64,000 bases of DNA from Firmicutes bacterium UBA6806 (GTDB lineage: Bacteria > Bacillota > Clostridia > Peptostreptococcales > Acidaminobacteraceae). Positions 33,740 through 43,484 of the stretch are shown here, piece after piece. A program made the translations under genes and the position numbers. The notes beneath the pieces were generated by a model. That model worked only from the letters and a program-made list of their open reading frames with translations. It was not told the origin of the DNA and did not search any database. Location of the stretch: contig DKFC01000022.1 in the NCBI GenBank assembly GCA_002452745.1, positions 26,099-90,098 of the forward strand, in the 5' to 3' direction. Each line of letters begins with the position of its first letter. The first letter of the stretch is position 1.

Positions 33740-35302
33740 ATGAAAAGGTTATTATCATTATTTATGATTACAGCACTTGTTCTTGGGATGCTGGCTGGTT
33801 GTTCATCTGCACCAGCAAACGAGAACAGTGGCGAAGAAAAGTCACCTGAATCAAATACGGCATCTGAGGCGGAGGCGACACCAGTCGTTCAAAAAGATGA
33901 ACTTAAAATAGCTCTGTCGGCAGATATTACGTCATTGGATCCGCAAGGGCACAATGATACGAAATCTGAAAAGGTATCTTTTTTAATGTACAACAGACTC
34001 TTTAGATTGGATACCAATTTCGAAGTGGTTCCCGATTTAGCTGAGAGCTGGGAGCAACCGTCTCCAACTGAATGGATTATCAAAATTAAAGAGGGTGTTA
34101 AATTCCATGACGGAACTGAAATGAAGGCCTCAGATGTTAAGTTTTCTTTAGACAGATCACTGACAATGCCTAAAGTTCAACACGTTTTGGCAGAAGTTGA
34201 GTCCATTGAAGTTGTAGATGACTACACTGTAAAAATCACAACAAAGACAGCTTTTGCACCATTCCTTTATACATTGGTTCATGCTGGAGCGTCTATTTTA
34301 CCTCAAGCCTATGTTGAATCTGGTGATAATTTTGCAAATCCTATTGGCTCAGGCCCATATAAATTTGGTGAATGGGTATCTGGCGATAAAGTAACACTGG
34401 TTAAAAATGACGATTACTTTGATGCTGAGAACATGGGGCAAATGCCTAAAATCACTTTTAAAGTTATTCCAGAGGGAACTTCTAGAACCATAGCCCTTGA
34501 AACAGGAGAAGTGGATGTTGTGGATGAACTGCCATCTAATGATGTCGGTAAAGTTGAAGGCAACAGCAGTCTCAAGATGTACACATCGGCATCGACTCGC
34601 TTGGATTACTTTGGAATGAATACAGAAATGGCTCCATTTGATAATAAACTCGTTAGACAAGCCTTCAACTATGCCATTGATAAAGAATCGGTCATGGTTG
34701 TTGCAATTGACGGAACAGGCGTTGAAACCAAGTCAATTTTAGCACCGTCTATGCTCGGCTACAAAGAAGCTGATTACGAATACAATCCAGAAAAAGCAAA
34801 AGAATTGCTAACTGAAGCTGGTTATCCAAATGGGTTTGAAATGACAATCTGGGCATCTGGTGATGAGAGAAAGAGAATGGCAGAAGTCATTCAAGCTAAT
34901 CTCATGGAAATCGGGGTTACTGCAAATATAGAAATGCTCGAGTGGGGAACTTATATTGATTCTTTGATGGCAGGCGATGGTCAAACATTTGTCATGGGCT
35001 GGACATCGAATCCTGATCCAGACTCGACGCTTACTCCTCTTTACTATTCTGAGAGTATTGGCGGCATGAACTTTACAAGAATCAACGATCCAAAGATAGA
35101 TGAACTCATCTTGGCAGGACGTTCTGAAATGGATATGAGCAAAAGGGTTCAAATCTACAATGAACTCCACGAGTACACAATGGAGCAAGCACCACTGGTA
35201 CCGCTGTTTACAAAGAACAACTTAGTAGGTGCAAATGCAGGCCTAAAAGGTGTTGAACTGAGTCCACAAGGACTTTGGAATATCGAAAAAATGTCTTACT
35301 AG
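33740..35302 (+). CDS. oppA: Oligopeptide/dipeptide-binding lipoprotein (SBP family 5)
   Basis: A 520-aa extracytoplasmic binding protein with a lipoprotein signal peptide (MKRLLSLFMITALVLGMLAGC), lipobox LAGC with Cys21, a Ser/Glu-rich linker and the SBP_bac_5 fold: ITSLDPQGHND, ESWEQPSPTEWIIKIKEGVKFHDG-type region and NYAIDKESVM. It feeds peptides to the OppBCDF transporter. The start at 33740 follows GAGAGGAG and gives a normal signal peptide; longer in-frame ORFs upstream lack one. Its mRNA 3' end carries a stable stem-loop before oppB. Confidence 0.92.
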   Translation: MKRLLSLFMITALVLGMLAGCSSAPANENSGEEKSPESNTASEAEATPVVQKDELKIALSADITSLDPQGHNDTKSEKVSFLMYNRLFRLDTNFEVVPDLAESWEQPSPTEWIIKIKEGVKFHDGTEMKASDVKFSLDRSLTMPKVQHVLAEVESIEVVDDYTVKITTKTAFAPFLYTLVHAGASILPQAYVESGDNFANPIGSGPYKFGEWVSGDKVTLVKNDDYFDAENMGQMPKITFKVIPEGTSRTIALETGEVDVVDELPSNDVGKVEGNSSLKMYTSASTRLDYFGMNTEMAPFDNKLVRQAFNYAIDKESVMVVAIDGTGVETKSILAPSMLGYKEADYEYNPEKAKELLTEAGYPNGFEMTIWASGDERKRMAEVIQANLMEIGVTANIEMLEWGTYIDSLMAGDGQTFVMGWTSNPDPDSTLTPLYYSESIGGMNFTRINDPKIDELILAGRSEMDMSKRVQIYNELHEYTMEQAPLVPLFTKNNLVGANAGLKGVELSPQGLWNIEKMSY

Positions 35303-35325
35303 GAAAGCATGGTCTAAAGAAATCA

Positions 35326-35353
35326 GCTGCCGTCCAGTGAACTGGGCGGTGGC
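35326..35353 (+). other. Intercistronic stem-loop between oppA and oppB
   Basis: A 12-bp stem with three G-T pairs (35326-35337 with 35342-35353) and a TGAA loop; no T-run follows. Such elements often protect binding-protein mRNA so that it exceeds permease mRNA. Confidence 0.5.
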
Positions 35354-35420
35354 TTTACCACCTATGGACTTCAAGATACTCATTTTGAGGACAACCATTT
35401 AAGAAAGGACTGAAGGCACA

Positions 35421-36347
35421 ATGTCTAAATATATATTGAGAAGACTGTTGCTTATGATTCCAGTGCTCATAGGGGTGACTTTTCTGGTCTTTTTCATTAT
35501 CAGTTTGACACCGGGTGATCCGGCGGCTATGATTTTGGGAAATGGGGCAACAGAAGAGGCTATTAAGGAACTCAGGGAAGAGATGGGATTTAATGATCCA
35601 GTTATTGTCCAGTATGGCAACTATATGAAGGATTTGCTCACTGGAGATATGGGGACATCGTATTCAACAGGAAAGCCCGTAAGCGGCGAAATAGCTCAAA
35701 GATTTCCAAATACATTTAAATTGACATTATCCGCAATTATTCTATCGGTACTTATTTCAATTCCAATTGGTGTTATTTCAGCAACAAGGCAGTATTCGCT
35801 GTTTGACAATATCGGAATGATTGTGGCACTTGTAGGGATATCCATGCCATCCTTTTGGGTCGGACTTATACTCATTATTTTATTTTCGCTGAAACTGGGA
35901 TGGTTTCCGTCAGGAGGGATGGAAGGTATAAAGAGTCTTATCCTTCCAGCGTTTACGCTTGCCATCGCATCAACAGCAAGTATCACTAGAACAACGCGTT
36001 CGTCTATGCTCGAAGTCATCCGACAGGATTATATTGACACTGCCAAAGCCAAGGGTGTGAGCAGGGGCGTCATCATACGAAAACATGCGCTAAAAAATGC
36101 GCTGATACCGGCAATTACTGTTATCGGACTTGAATTCGGAGTCCTTTTAGGGGGCGCAGTGCTTACTGAAACTGTCTTTTCATGGCCGGGAATCGGCAGA
36201 TTGATGGTGGATTCTATTCAGCGGAAAGATACGCCGACGGTTTTGGGATGTATTATCATCTTTGCAGTTGCATTTAGTCTGGTAAATCTGCTCATCGACA
36301 TTCTTTATTCATTTATTGATCCGAGAATTAAGGCAAACTATAAGTAA
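35421..36347 (+). CDS. oppB: Oligopeptide ABC transporter permease (OppB/DppB)
   Basis: A 308-aa permease with about six membrane helices. Typical elements are the N-terminal YILRRLLLMIPVLIGVTFLVF, an extracellular loop ending FPNTFKLTLSA, and the cytoplasmic EAA loop around IDTAKAKGVSRGVIIRKHALKNAL. It forms the translocation channel with OppC. It lies 118 bp after oppA; the gap holds a stem-loop and no promoter, so it is read from the same transcript. Confidence 0.93.
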   Translation: MSKYILRRLLLMIPVLIGVTFLVFFIISLTPGDPAAMILGNGATEEAIKELREEMGFNDPVIVQYGNYMKDLLTGDMGTSYSTGKPVSGEIAQRFPNTFKLTLSAIILSVLISIPIGVISATRQYSLFDNIGMIVALVGISMPSFWVGLILIILFSLKLGWFPSGGMEGIKSLILPAFTLAIASTASITRTTRSSMLEVIRQDYIDTAKAKGVSRGVIIRKHALKNALIPAITVIGLEFGVLLGGAVLTETVFSWPGIGRLMVDSIQRKDTPTVLGCIIIFAVAFSLVNLLIDILYSFIDPRIKANYK

Positions 36348-36359
36348 GGGGGAAAATGA

Positions 36360-37256
36360 ATGAGTACACAAGTGGAAAAGGTTTCGGCAAACGACTTGTT
36401 GAAAACCAAAAAGAGAAGTCAGTCGGCAGATGTTTGGAAGCGATTGAGACGTAGCAAGACAGCTGTTTTGGGGATTATACTCATAGCTATGTTCCTCGGA
36501 ATGGCGGTATTTGCACCGCTTATTGCAGACTATGAACAGGATGCCCTGAAGTTAAATGTTAAAGAGCGCCTCCAAGGGCCAAGTGAAAATCACCTATTTG
36601 GGACGGATGAATTCGGACGAGATATTTTTTCCAGAGTGGTATATGGGACGAGAATTTCTCTGTTTGTTGGGATTATTTCTGTTTCAATTGCACTGTCAAT
36701 TGGCGGTTTTTTAGGAGCTGTTGCAGGCTATTATGGTGGTAGAATAGATAACGTCATCATGAGAATTTTGGACGTGATTTTGGCAATTCCAACGATTCTC
36801 TTGGCGATTACAATTGTGGCGGCACTGGGGGCTAGCATGCTGAACTTGATGGTGGCTGTTGGCATTTCCAATATCCCTGGGTTTGCAAGAATTGTCAGGG
36901 CTTCAGTGCTCAGCGTCAAAGATCAGGAGTATATTGAAGCGGCAAGGGCAATTGGTGCAAAAGACTATATTATTATATTGAAGCACGTCCTTCCAAATTC
37001 AATGGCGCCTATCATCGTCTATGCGACATTAAAAGTTGCCACGGCGATTATGGCAACGGCTTCCCTGAGCTTCATCGGACTTGGCGTTCAACCGCCAACA
37101 CCTGAATGGGGTAGTATGCTGGCTGGTGGCCGGACATACATCAGAGATCAGATGTATATCGTTCTCTATCCAGGACTTGCCATTGTCTTGACGGTGTTAT
37201 CTTTAAATCTCATTGGGGATGGCTTGCGTGATGCGCTTGATCCGAAGTTGAAATAG
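36360..37256 (+). CDS. oppC: Oligopeptide ABC transporter permease (OppC/DppC)
   Basis: A 298-aa permease with six predicted helices. The N-terminal cytoplasmic stretch (about 1-35) is longer than usual and basic, followed by [41 protein letters not shown] and the EAA loop [23 protein letters not shown]. It partners OppB. It starts 12 bp after oppB with AAGGGGGA, and is followed by oppD after 11 bp. Confidence 0.93.
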   Translation: MSTQVEKVSANDLLKTKKRSQSADVWKRLRRSKTAVLGIILIAMFLGMAVFAPLIADYEQDALKLNVKERLQGPSENHLFGTDEFGRDIFSRVVYGTRISLFVGIISVSIALSIGGFLGAVAGYYGGRIDNVIMRILDVILAIPTILLAITIVAALGASMLNLMVAVGISNIPGFARIVRASVLSVKDQEYIEAARAIGAKDYIIILKHVLPNSMAPIIVYATLKVATAIMATASLSFIGLGVQPPTPEWGSMLAGGRTYIRDQMYIVLYPGLAIVLTVLSLNLIGDGLRDALDPKLK

Positions 37257-37267
37257 GAGGCTGTGGC

Positions 37268-38257
37268 GTGAGTGAAAATGTGTTAAGTATAAAGGATTTA
37301 GTGGTTCAATACCATACAGATGAAGGCATTGTAGAAGCTGTCAATGGAGTGAACATTACTCTGGATAGAGGAAAGACGCTTGGACTGGTGGGGGAAACTG
37401 GCGCAGGAAAAACCACCACTGCCAAATCCATCATGAAATTGATACAGATGCCGCCAGGGAAAATTGTCCAAGGTGAAGTTTTGTTGAATGGACTGGAGAT
37501 ATTGGGTGCCAGTGAGAGAGAACTCGAAAAAATAAGAGGCGCTCAAGTATCAATGATTTTTCAAGATCCGATGACGGCTTTAAATCCGGTCATAACAGTT
37601 GGCGATCAGATTGCAGAAGCTATTTTGATTCATCAAAAGGTTTCTCAGACGGAAGCCAATAAAAAGGCGATGGAAATGCTTGAAATGGTTGGAATCCCAG
37701 GAGAGCGTGTTAAAGAATACCCGCATCAATTTTCGGGTGGCATGAAACAGAGGGTGGTTATTGCCATTGCGCTGTCGTGTTCGCCTCAGCTATTGATTGC
37801 AGATGAGCCGACAACAGCACTGGATGTGACTATTCAGGCTCAAGTGCTTGAGCTCATGAAGGAACTAAAAGTAAAATTCGAAATGGCCATGATTATGATT
37901 ACCCATGATTTGGGCGTTGTGGCGGAAGTATGTGACGATGTGGCGATTATGTATGCAGGTCGAATTGTGGAGCAGGGAACGCTTGAAGAAATCTTTAGAG
38001 CGACAAAGCATCCGTATACAGAAGGTTTGTTTAATTCAATCCCCAACATCGACGATAGAAAAGCGGCGTTGATTCCAATTAAGGGACTTATGTCAGATCC
38101 TTATAATTTGCCTGTGGGATGCTCGTTTTGTGATCGATGCAATTATGCAAAGGATATCTGCAAAACGGCAAAACCTGAAAAGATTCACTTTTCTGAGACG
38201 CACTTCGTTGAATGTCACCTGTACAGTGAAGATGCCGATTTCAAGCTGAGAGGTTAA
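37268..38257 (+). CDS. oppD: Oligopeptide ABC transporter ATP-binding protein (OppD/DppD)
   Basis: A 329-aa ATPase with Walker [10 protein letters not shown], signature [12 protein letters not shown], Walker [13 protein letters not shown] and His-switch THDLG. The C-terminal oligopeptide-transporter extension has four clustered Cys ([14 protein letters not shown] ... FVECH), typical for Opp/Dpp ATPases that may bind an iron-sulfur cluster. It starts with GTG at 37268 after an AGGAGG site. Confidence 0.94.
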   Translation: MSENVLSIKDLVVQYHTDEGIVEAVNGVNITLDRGKTLGLVGETGAGKTTTAKSIMKLIQMPPGKIVQGEVLLNGLEILGASERELEKIRGAQVSMIFQDPMTALNPVITVGDQIAEAILIHQKVSQTEANKKAMEMLEMVGIPGERVKEYPHQFSGGMKQRVVIAIALSCSPQLLIADEPTTALDVTIQAQVLELMKELKVKFEMAMIMITHDLGVVAEVCDDVAIMYAGRIVEQGTLEEIFRATKHPYTEGLFNSIPNIDDRKAALIPIKGLMSDPYNLPVGCSFCDRCNYAKDICKTAKPEKIHFSETHFVECHLYSEDADFKLRG

Positions 38258-38279
38258 GACATTTTGAAAGGAGTTTAAC

Positions 38280-39233
38280 ATGTCGGAAGTACTGTTGGAA
38301 GTTAAAAATTTAAAAAAGTATTTTAATACGCCAAATGGCATGCTTCATGCGGTGGATGATGTGAGTTTTGCCATAGAAAAGGGAAAGACGCTGGGGATTG
38401 TTGGTGAGTCAGGCTGTGGAAAATCCACCACGGGCAGGGTGATTTTGAGACTCCTCGAGGCAACAGAAGGTGAAATTCTCTATAATGGTGAAAATATAAG
38501 AGAACTTGGCAAAGAAGAGATGCGTGCTCTCAGGAAAGAGATGCAGATTATTTTTCAAGACCCGTTTTCATCGCTTGATCCGAGGATGACTGTCTCTGAA
38601 ATAATAGAAGAGCCCATTAAGCTCAATAAGTTAATCCCAGATAAGGGGAAACGGTTTGAACGCGTGTTGGAACTCATGGATCTAGTGGGACTTTCCAGAC
38701 GGCTTATCAATACCTATCCGCATGAGTTGGATGGTGGACGAAGACAGCGGATAGGTATTGCAAGAGCACTGGCTCTCAATACAAAATTCATCGTCTGCGA
38801 TGAACCGGTTTCTGCACTGGATGTTTCCATACAAGCGCAGATTTTAAACCTCATGGATGAACTCCAAGAAAAACTTGGACTGACATATATTTTTATTACG
38901 CATGACTTATCGGTTGTCAATCACTTCTCAGATGATATTGCAGTTATGTATTTGGGAAAATTGATTGAAAAAGCGCCAGCTGAAAAATTGTTTGAAAAAC
39001 CGATTCATCCTTATACCCAAGCACTTCTCTCTGCGATTCCAAGGCCAAGTCTTGATCGCAAAATGGAGAAGATTATTTTAAAGGGTGAAATCACCTCTCC
39101 AATTAATCCAGAGCCGGTCTGCCGATTTGCCAATAGATGCAATTTTGCTGAAAACATATGCCGAACAAGGGAACCGGAGCTTGAAGAAGTGGCTCCGGGG
39201 CACTTTGTGGCATGTCATTTGTTCAAAGAGTAA
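38280..39233 (+). CDS. oppF: Oligopeptide ABC transporter ATP-binding protein (OppF/DppF)
   Basis: A 317-aa ATPase partnering OppD. Walker A is GESGCGKST, Walker B FIVCDEPVSALD and switch THDLS. The ABC signature reads LDGGRRQR rather than the usual LSGGQRQR, so the signature Ser is Asp. The C-terminal Cys-rich extension (CRFANRCNFAENIC ... FVACH) is present. It ends the operon, 10 bp before a strong terminator. The AAAGGAG site is 7 nt before the ATG. Confidence 0.93.
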   Translation: MSEVLLEVKNLKKYFNTPNGMLHAVDDVSFAIEKGKTLGIVGESGCGKSTTGRVILRLLEATEGEILYNGENIRELGKEEMRALRKEMQIIFQDPFSSLDPRMTVSEIIEEPIKLNKLIPDKGKRFERVLELMDLVGLSRRLINTYPHELDGGRRQRIGIARALALNTKFIVCDEPVSALDVSIQAQILNLMDELQEKLGLTYIFITHDLSVVNHFSDDIAVMYLGKLIEKAPAEKLFEKPIHPYTQALLSAIPRPSLDRKMEKIILKGEITSPINPEPVCRFANRCNFAENICRTREPELEEVAPGHFVACHLFKE

Positions 39234-39242
39234 GGCGTTTAA

Positions 39243-39270
39243 AACGTGCGGGCTGACCGCACGTTTTTTT
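39243..39270 (+). terminator. Terminator at the end of the peptidase-Opp operon
   Basis: AACGTGCGG/CCGCACGTT 9-bp stem, 5-nt loop, then seven T. Confidence 0.9.
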
Positions 39271-39392
39271 ATAGAGTCAATTATAAGGAATTGAAAATAT
39301 TATGATATAATAATTAAAGAAAGGTTGGAAATCATGGTGAAAGTGAAATACATAATGGTTGTAATGAGATTCGATTCAATGAGGAGCAGAAG

Positions 39393-39962
39393 ATGATTAA
39401 CTTATATTCAGATAGACTGTGGATTCGCGATCATGTGGGGATGGATTTAAAGGCAATGCATGAGCTGCTTTCTAGTACGAAGGCCATGCGGTATTTGCCT
39501 GAAATTAAAACCCGATCTATTGATGAGTCAAGAGAAAACCTAAGGGTGGCGCTAAATGAAGCGATATCGCCAAGTAGAGGGAAATTCTTCTTGGCTATTA
39601 TTGAAAGAGAGACTCAGACTTATGTGGGGGAAATTGGACTGGCGGCAACAGAAACTAGTGAAATTGGAAACATCTTTAATCTAGGGTATTTTATAAAAGA
39701 ATCGTTTTGGGGAAAGGGCTATGTAACTGAGGCGGCAAAGGTATTGATTGAATATGCTTTTAATCAGTTGAATGCACATAAGATAGAGACTGGATGTTTG
39801 AAAGAGAACACTGCTTCGGAACGGGTGATGATAAAACTTGAAATGATAAGAGAAGCGGAGCTGAAAGAACACGTACTGTTTGAGGGGGCATATAGAGATC
39901 GGGTTGAATATCGGCTTCTGAAGTCGGAATTTAAGATACTGAAAGGCTCCAATCATTGGTGA
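39393..39962 (+). CDS. GNAT-family N-acetyltransferase (RimJ/RimL-like)
   Basis: A 189-aa acetyltransferase of the Acetyltransf_3 type. The N-terminal TDRLWIRDH-like start, YVGEIGL beta strand, GYFIKESFWGKGYVTEAAKVLIEYAF (acetyl-CoA-binding loop, split in two for description) and CLKENTASERVMIKLEM are all typical of RimL-like enzymes that acetylate N-terminal amines or small molecules. GAGGAG precedes the ATG and a TATAAT-like element lies about 85 bp upstream. Monocistronic. Substrate not predictable. Confidence 0.85.
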   Translation: MINLYSDRLWIRDHVGMDLKAMHELLSSTKAMRYLPEIKTRSIDESRENLRVALNEAISPSRGKFFLAIIERETQTYVGEIGLAATETSEIGNIFNLGYFIKESFWGKGYVTEAAKVLIEYAFNQLNAHKIETGCLKENTASERVMIKLEMIREAELKEHVLFEGAYRDRVEYRLLKSEFKILKGSNHW

Positions 39963-39976
39963 AGGGAACTGTTAAG

Positions 39977-40012
39977 AAAAGCGATGCCCAGTGGTAAAAG
40001 GCATCGCTTTTT
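39977..40012. terminator. Terminator after the acetyltransferase gene
   Basis: AAAAGCGATGCC (39977-39988) with GGCATCGCTTTTT (40000-40012); usable on both strands for the convergent lipoprotein gene. Confidence 0.82.
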
Positions 40013-40085
40013 ATGAAGGTCACAGCTTGAAGCAGTGCCTCAAAAATGTTGAAGCAGTGTCTAACGCTTTTAAATTTTTAGAGCA

Positions 40086-40703
40086 TTAGTTTCCGATTGA
40101 ACTTGTTAGGCCGTTTGTGGCAGACATAAAATTAGAAGTGATGATATTCATTAAATCATCATTTATTTCTGTGAGCTTCCAGCCATCAGATGATTTAACC
40201 AATTCAATTTCAACTGTTGATTCAGCAAAAGTTGGCTCAACAGTTCCCTTTTGAGTTTCAAGAGAGGTATCGAAGAGTGCATTCATATCTTCTTCTGACA
40301 TTTCTTTACCTTCCATAGCCAATTTGAAGCCTTCTGAAAGAACTTCTGTGAAAACAGCTTGAATGACAGGACTTGCATCTACATATTTAAATGAGACGGT
40401 AGCAGTTGCACTATCGCCATCGACAGTGGTACTGTCAATTGTATATGTCATTTGCGCTGCGTTTTCTTTGAAATATGCTGCAAGTGATTCGGGGAAATCT
40501 CCCTCACCTGCAAGTAGTGAGCTGATATCTGCGTTTGATGCATCAGCACCGTCAACTTGTGTCATCATCCCCTTTACATCAAATGTTTTAAGGGCGTCGC
40601 AAAAAGCGCCCACGGTTGTTTCTGGCGACCCGGAACCGCCACATGCTGTCAGTGTAAAGATCAGCATAACTGTAAGTGTAATGCTTAAAATGTTGCGTTT
40701 CAT
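40086..40703 (-). CDS. Lipoprotein of unknown function (DUF4878-like)
   Basis: A 205-aa exported lipoprotein: signal peptide with hydrophobic core LSITLTVMLIFTLTAC and lipobox LTAC (Cys21), then a compact domain. PETTVGAFCDALKTFDVKGMM, the repeated T/V beta strands and VEIELVKSSDGWKLTEI resemble NTF2-like DUF4878/DUF5105 lipoproteins common in clostridia, whose role is unknown. AGGAG precedes the ATG. It is divergent from the following S41-like gene; 40704-40920 holds AT-rich sequence without a promoter I would trust. Confidence 0.75.
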   Translation of the reverse strand: MKRNILSITLTVMLIFTLTACGGSGSPETTVGAFCDALKTFDVKGMMTQVDGADASNADISSLLAGEGDFPESLAAYFKENAAQMTYTIDSTTVDGDSATATVSFKYVDASPVIQAVFTEVLSEGFKLAMEGKEMSEEDMNALFDTSLETQKGTVEPTFAESTVEIELVKSSDGWKLTEINDDLMNIITSNFMSATNGLTSSIGN

Positions 40704-40920
40704 TGTTTAATCTCCTATTTGTTTTTATTTGAAGGATTCAATTCGACCTCATGACAAGTAATCTGTCGTAAGTTATGGCAGATTAAAAATATAGTGCCGA
40801 ATGAACACAATCAAGACACATTAAAATATTATAATGAGGTAAAGCTGTAAGTATTATACACCTTTTTTGTGTTCTATATGTGTTTATTATTGTAATATAT
40901 GAAAAAAAACGGAGGCATAA

Positions 40921-43425
40921 ATGAAGTTTAAATATAAAAGGGCGTTTTTCGTATCTTTGATGATATTGACGGTGCTGTTAAGTGCTTTTGGATGTGCAAA
41001 TAAACAGGATTCCATGTCGAAGGCGGATTCTGAATTCGCACAAAATGCGGCGACGGAAAGCGCTGAAGGAAAGGCAGATCGGGAAGATTATCTGGAGGCT
41101 GGCCGAGCTATTGCAAAGGATTATATTTATCTTGAAAAAAACTTGGGCATGAGCAGAGAGGCTTTTTTATCGGAAATTGAAACATATGCTCAGAAAATAA
41201 CATGGACAGGGAATAAGGCTCAGTTGATTGCCGAGATTCGCCTACTGATGGCCAGATTTAAAGATGGGCACATGAATTGGTCTCTGCCAGAGGCGTACAG
41301 GGTTTCAGAGACCATGACCCTCGGCTTTGCGGCAGAAGGTGGCGTGGATGATTCAGTGGTAATTCAGAAAGTCTATTTGCCAGAGATTGATGGTCTCGTG
41401 GCTGGTGATGTTATCACAAGTTGGAATGGAGAGCCTATTGAGTCCGAAATAGAGCGAATTTTATCGCTTACTTCGTATTCTTCAGAAGATTCTGGTCGTG
41501 AAAGAGCAATTAGAAGATTAGGTGTTGACTTGGAGTTTATGCCACTGCGAACAGATTATTCACCCGTGACAATTGGGATAAAAAGAGTCAGTGGAGAAGA
41601 GGAGAAGGTAACGCTAAAATGGACGCCATGTTCTACGAGTGCGGTCTACGATGAGGCAATAGAGTCTAAAGTCGGCCCGATGGTATTTATGACGTCATCA
41701 CAGATTCCATCTTTGGAAGAAATACCAGAAGATTGTGAGTATGTTTCACCATCGCTTTTATATTATACCCGTGAGGTCTTTGGTGAGACAGTTGCTGTGT
41801 TGCATCCAAGAGATTTTTACAGTTGGAGTGAGGATGAATTAGATGAGACCCTCAAACGCATAAGACAAAAGAAGGCAACCGTTCTCTTCCTAGATTTAAA
41901 AGACACAGCAGAAGGCAGTTTTGACCATGTGCTCTATTTGGCGCATGCACTATCGGTGGTGAAGCCGTTTCCATTTGAATATGATATGATTGACGCACAG
42001 ACACATGAAAGGCATCAGGGCAGAGGAAACTTTGCTGAAATAGAAAGTGAGATTGATATCAAATATCCTTGGTCTGGAAAAGTGGTGATTAGAACCAATC
42101 CCATCGTCCAGAGCGAAGGTGATTATTTTGTAAGGTGGATGCAGCTCAACAATGAAGACCATCGCTTCTTGTTTGTTGGCAAGGCCACAGCTGGTGCTGG
42201 AGGTGGAACGGATACGTACGTCCTTCAGAATTCCAAAATTGAGATTCAAATTCCCCTGATAGATCGAAAGATTGCAGGGGATAAAACTGGAATTGAGGGA
42301 TTCCCTGTCTTGCCAGACGTTGAGACACGGGCCTCTGTTGAGTCGATAATGAATTCAGAGTATTTAAAAAAACACGCGGGTTTTGCGTTTCGTCGCCTCG
42401 TGAAATCAGACGACTTGAAGCTAAAAATATCAGAGGCTGATGCAGATGCCTTTGAGGCTACTGACAAATTTACCAAGAGAGTAATGGAAGCGCTTAAAGA
42501 GGCATATCCGCTAAAGACAGCGCCGTTGGCGTTTGAAGCAGAGGTCACATTGAAATTCAATGGATACTCAGATATGGAGGTGGATTTAAAGCAGGGAATC
42601 TGTAGGTTTGCGGACGAAAAAAACTATTATGATATATCTGATTTCTGCAATTCTCTCTGGGGAAGGCGCATCATGGAAATTCGTCAGGGAAAAGTGGCAT
42701 ATACAGGGTTTATGGAAGATATTCTCTACAAGAACTATGTCAATCGAGACAGAGATCAGGAAGTGATTCTGTATTATGATGGCGATATCAGGCTGAGATT
42801 TGGCATGTCAGAAGTCAGTGTTCTAAAATGGGTTAACGAGAGTGCTATAGAGAGCGAAGTCCCTTCTAATAGCATGCATACAGAAGTATATTTGCTTGAT
42901 AAAGAGCCGTACGATCAGATTGTCGTATCGCTTAGATATGATGGAACCAATGGATATGGTTCTATGGCTTGGCTTCAAAGCTATGAAATTAGAGAAGGCG
43001 GCTTGGTGCGGGGGTTTGATTTTGGAGAAATTATGAATCAGCCAGTTGAGGTGGTATCCTATGAAGCTGGGAAGATGACTTTTGAAGTAACAGGAATAGA
43101 ACAGCGCTTTGACGTGGATTTAACGGAAGAAGAAATCCAGCAGGTTGATGCGTATGAGAAGGTTTTAGCTGAGATCGGTCATAGATTAGAAGATGAGAAG
43201 GATTACGTTTTTTTATCAAACCTTCGAGAGTGTGCTTATGGTGATTTTAATGCTGATGGGAAATCAGAAATGATCGCTGTGGTCAATATGCGTGGTGGTG
43301 CAGCTGGAATTTCAGAGGTATTGTACTTTGATATCGAACTTGAACCTGAAATAAAAATTATCAAGGTGACGCCACGCAGAGAAACCCCTGAGACTGAGGT
43401 GATCATTCAAAATCAAAATAAATGA
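40921..43425 (+). CDS. Large lipoprotein with an S41 (C-terminal-processing) peptidase-like domain
   Basis: An 834-aa secreted lipoprotein (lipobox SAFGC, Cys26). An N-terminal helical part (about 50-130) leads to RFKDGHMNWSL, then a PDZ-like insert (about 140-240, DVITSWNGEPIESEI) and an S41-like core: TVLFLDLKD, a candidate nucleophile Ser in VQSEGDYF, FVGKATAGAGG and FPVLPDVETRASVESI. The catalytic Lys is not obvious, so activity is uncertain. The C-terminal 270 residues are beta-rich and end with GDFNADGKSEMIAV, an FG-GAP/EF-hand-like calcium motif. No close family name is offered. An ACGGAGG site precedes the ATG. Confidence 0.75.
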   Translation: MKFKYKRAFFVSLMILTVLLSAFGCANKQDSMSKADSEFAQNAATESAEGKADREDYLEAGRAIAKDYIYLEKNLGMSREAFLSEIETYAQKITWTGNKAQLIAEIRLLMARFKDGHMNWSLPEAYRVSETMTLGFAAEGGVDDSVVIQKVYLPEIDGLVAGDVITSWNGEPIESEIERILSLTSYSSEDSGRERAIRRLGVDLEFMPLRTDYSPVTIGIKRVSGEEEKVTLKWTPCSTSAVYDEAIESKVGPMVFMTSSQIPSLEEIPEDCEYVSPSLLYYTREVFGETVAVLHPRDFYSWSEDELDETLKRIRQKKATVLFLDLKDTAEGSFDHVLYLAHALSVVKPFPFEYDMIDAQTHERHQGRGNFAEIESEIDIKYPWSGKVVIRTNPIVQSEGDYFVRWMQLNNEDHRFLFVGKATAGAGGGTDTYVLQNSKIEIQIPLIDRKIAGDKTGIEGFPVLPDVETRASVESIMNSEYLKKHAGFAFRRLVKSDDLKLKISEADADAFEATDKFTKRVMEALKEAYPLKTAPLAFEAEVTLKFNGYSDMEVDLKQGICRFADEKNYYDISDFCNSLWGRRIMEIRQGKVAYTGFMEDILYKNYVNRDRDQEVILYYDGDIRLRFGMSEVSVLKWVNESAIESEVPSNSMHTEVYLLDKEPYDQIVVSLRYDGTNGYGSMAWLQSYEIREGGLVRGFDFGEIMNQPVEVVSYEAGKMTFEVTGIEQRFDVDLTEEEIQQVDAYEKVLAEIGHRLEDEKDYVFLSNLRECAYGDFNADGKSEMIAVVNMRGGAAGISEVLYFDIELEPEIKIIKVTPRRETPETEVIIQNQNK

Positions 43426-43484
43426 AGCGATGATTCTAAAAAGCAGTGTTATAAATGACAAAAAAAGAGAGAAAGGAATTGGTA

